A stretch of 7,201 bases of DNA from Oscillospiraceae bacterium (GTDB lineage: Bacteria > Bacillota > Clostridia > Oscillospirales > QAMX01), in the NCBI GenBank assembly GCA_902772625.1, contig CACYBP010000301.1, forward strand, positions 1-7,201. Direction: 5' to 3'. Of the stretch, positions 5,897 through 7,201 are shown one piece after another (within the stretch, counting starts at the first letter, position 1; each line of letters begins with the position of its first letter). A model generated the notes under the pieces. The model did no database searches and was not told where the DNA came from. It saw nothing but the letters and a program-made list of their open reading frames with translations. Position numbers and translations under genes: made by a program.

Positions 5897-7201
5897 TCAG
5901 AAGAGTCCCGTGATTTTGCCGTTTTCGTCCACGTCGATGCGTTCCGCCGCCGGGGACTTGGGAAGCCCCGGCATGGTCAGGATGTCGCCGGTGAGGACCA
6001 CCACGAAGCCGGCGCCCGCCGAAACCTTCACGTTCTTCACCGTGACGGTGAAGTCCTCCGGCGCGCCGAGCTTGGCGGGATCGTCCGAGAAGCTGTACTG
6101 GGTCTTGGCGATGCAGACCGGAAGCCCCGAGAAGCCCAGAGCCGCCAGCTGATCCAGCTGTTTCTTCGCGGCGGGCAGGATCTGAATCCCCTTGCCGCCG
6201 TAGACCTTTTTCACCACGGCCTCGATCTTGTCTTCCAGAGTGCCCTCCAGCTCATAGGAGTAGGTGAAATCGCCCTTCTCCTCCTCGCAGAGTCTGACGA
6301 CCTCGCGCGCGAGCGCCTCGCCGCCCTTGCCGCCTTCGGCCCAGACGGTGGACAGGACCACGTTGACACCCAGGGCGCGGCACTTTTCGATGATGAAATC
6401 GACCTCTTTGTCGGTATCGGTGGGGAAACGGTTGACCGCCACCACGCAGGGCAGCTTATAGACGTTCTTGATGTTGGAGACATGGCGCAGAAGGTTCGGG
6501 ATGCCTCTTTCCAGCGCCTGAAGATCCTCGGTGCCCAGGGACTTCTTGTCCAGACCGCCGTGCATTTTCAGCGCGCGGATCGTGGCCACCACGCACACCG
6601 CGTCGGGCACGAGTCCCGCCATCCGGCACTTGATATCCAGGAACTTCTCCGCGCCGAGATCGGCGCCGAAGCCGGCCTCGGTGACGGTGTAATCCCCCAT
6701 TTTCAGGGCCATTCTGGTGGCGATCACCGAGTTGCAGCCATGGGCGATGTTGGCGAAGGGGCCGCCGTGCACGAAGGCGGGAGTCCCCTCCAGCGTCTGC
6801 ACGAGGTTCGGCTTCAGGGCGTCCTTGAGCAGGGCGGCCATGGCGCCGACGGCCTTCAGATCGCCGGCGGTGACCGGCTTGTCGTCGTAAGTATAGCCCA
6901 CGATGATGCGGGAGAGGCGCTCCTTCAGATCGGTGATGGAGGAGGAAAGGCAGAACACCGCCATGATCTCCGAGGCGACGGTGATATCAAAGCCGTCCTC
7001 GCGCGGGACGCCGTTGGTCTTGCCGCCCAGTCCGTCCACCAGGAAGCGGAGCTGGCGGTCGTTCATATCGACGCATCTCTTCCAGGTGATCTTGCGCACG
7101 TCGATACCGAGGGAGTTGCCCTGCTGGATGTGGTTGTCCAGCATGGCGGCCAGCAGGTTGTTGGCCGCGCCGATGGCGTGGAAGTCGCCGGTGAAATGCA
7201 G
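5897..7201 (-). CDS. fhs: Formate-tetrahydrofolate ligase (N-terminus outside window)
   Basis: The frame is open from the window edge to TGA at 5899-5897, giving 434 residues. The enzyme is usually about 555 residues, so roughly 120 N-terminal residues, including the ATP-binding loop, lie outside. It joins formate to tetrahydrofolate using ATP, making 10-formyl-THF for purine and initiator-tRNA synthesis, or for the methyl branch of the Wood-Ljungdahl pathway; which of these applies cannot be told from this window. Counting from the first visible residue, the family motifs are [13 protein letters not shown] (3-15), [13 protein letters not shown] (66-78), [19 protein letters not shown] (137-155), [14 protein letters not shown] (173-186) and the signature [12 protein letters not shown] (204-215). 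The C-terminus GKITGLF is typical of the family. No frameshift or missing motif is seen in the visible part. Convergent with ktrA and sharing its terminator. Confidence 0.98.
   Translation of the reverse strand: MHFTGDFHAIGAANNLLAAMLDNHIQQGNSLGIDVRKITWKRCVDMNDRQLRFLVDGLGGKTNGVPREDGFDITVASEIMAVFCLSSSITDLKERLSRIIVGYTYDDKPVTAGDLKAVGAMAALLKDALKPNLVQTLEGTPAFVHGGPFANIAHGCNSVIATRMALKMGDYTVTEAGFGADLGAEKFLDIKCRMAGLVPDAVCVVATIRALKMHGGLDKKSLGTEDLQALERGIPNLLRHVSNIKNVYKLPCVVAVNRFPTDTDKEVDFIIEKCRALGVNVVLSTVWAEGGKGGEALAREVVRLCEEEKGDFTYSYELEGTLEDKIEAVVKKVYGGKGIQILPAAKKQLDQLAALGFSGLPVCIAKTQYSFSDDPAKLGAPEDFTVTVKNVKVSAGAGFVVVLTGDILTMPGLPKSPAAERIDVDENGKITGLF

Noticed and set aside
5746..6152. Small plus-strand frames around the fhs 3' end
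   Set aside because: They are antisense to conserved fhs motifs or cross the bidirectional terminator, and none has a convincing ribosome site.

Overview
The window looks like a chromosomal segment of a GC-rich member of the Clostridia/Bacillota, for example a gut-type Oscillospirales or Lachnospirales relative; this is an inference. It rests on strong AGGAGG-type ribosome binding sites, sigma-A-like promoters, a KtrAB-type potassium transporter, a clostridial-type formate-tetrahydrofolate ligase and a secreted leucine-rich-repeat/Ig-like surface protein. No transposon, tRNA, rRNA, CRISPR or phage gene was seen.

Layout. Positions 1-1969 (minus strand) are the N-terminal 656 codons of a secreted BspA-type leucine-rich-repeat protein that runs into tandem Ig-like domains and leaves the window still open. 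Just upstream of it on the same strand (2048-3097) is a complete cytoplasmic metallophosphoesterase of the Dcr2/PAP29-like type. A 132-base divergent intergenic region (3098-3229) holds a plausible minus-strand promoter and a perfect 16-bp palindrome. It separates the phosphoesterase from a small helical protein of a DUF2383-like clostridial family (3230-3664, plus strand), whose best-supported start codon is a non-canonical CTG. A hairpin terminator follows (3686-3717). Seven bases further on begins a good sigma-A-type promoter that drives a two-gene operon, ktrB (3782-5125) and ktrA (5151-5795), encoding a potassium channel-like transporter and its regulatory RCK subunit. A strong bidirectional terminator (5820-5856) closes both this operon and the convergent fhs gene (5897-7201, minus strand, N-terminus outside the window).

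Functionally the window is a patchwork: envelope/adhesion (LRR-Ig protein), an orphan phosphoesterase, potassium homeostasis (ktrBA) and one-carbon/folate metabolism (fhs). Only ktrB and ktrA form a clear functional unit. No stretch longer than 300 bases lacks a gene. I did not find a convincing new multi-gene system. The most unusual points are the CTG start, the palindrome in the divergent promoter region, the homogenised Ig repeats and the eukaryote-like phosphoesterase.
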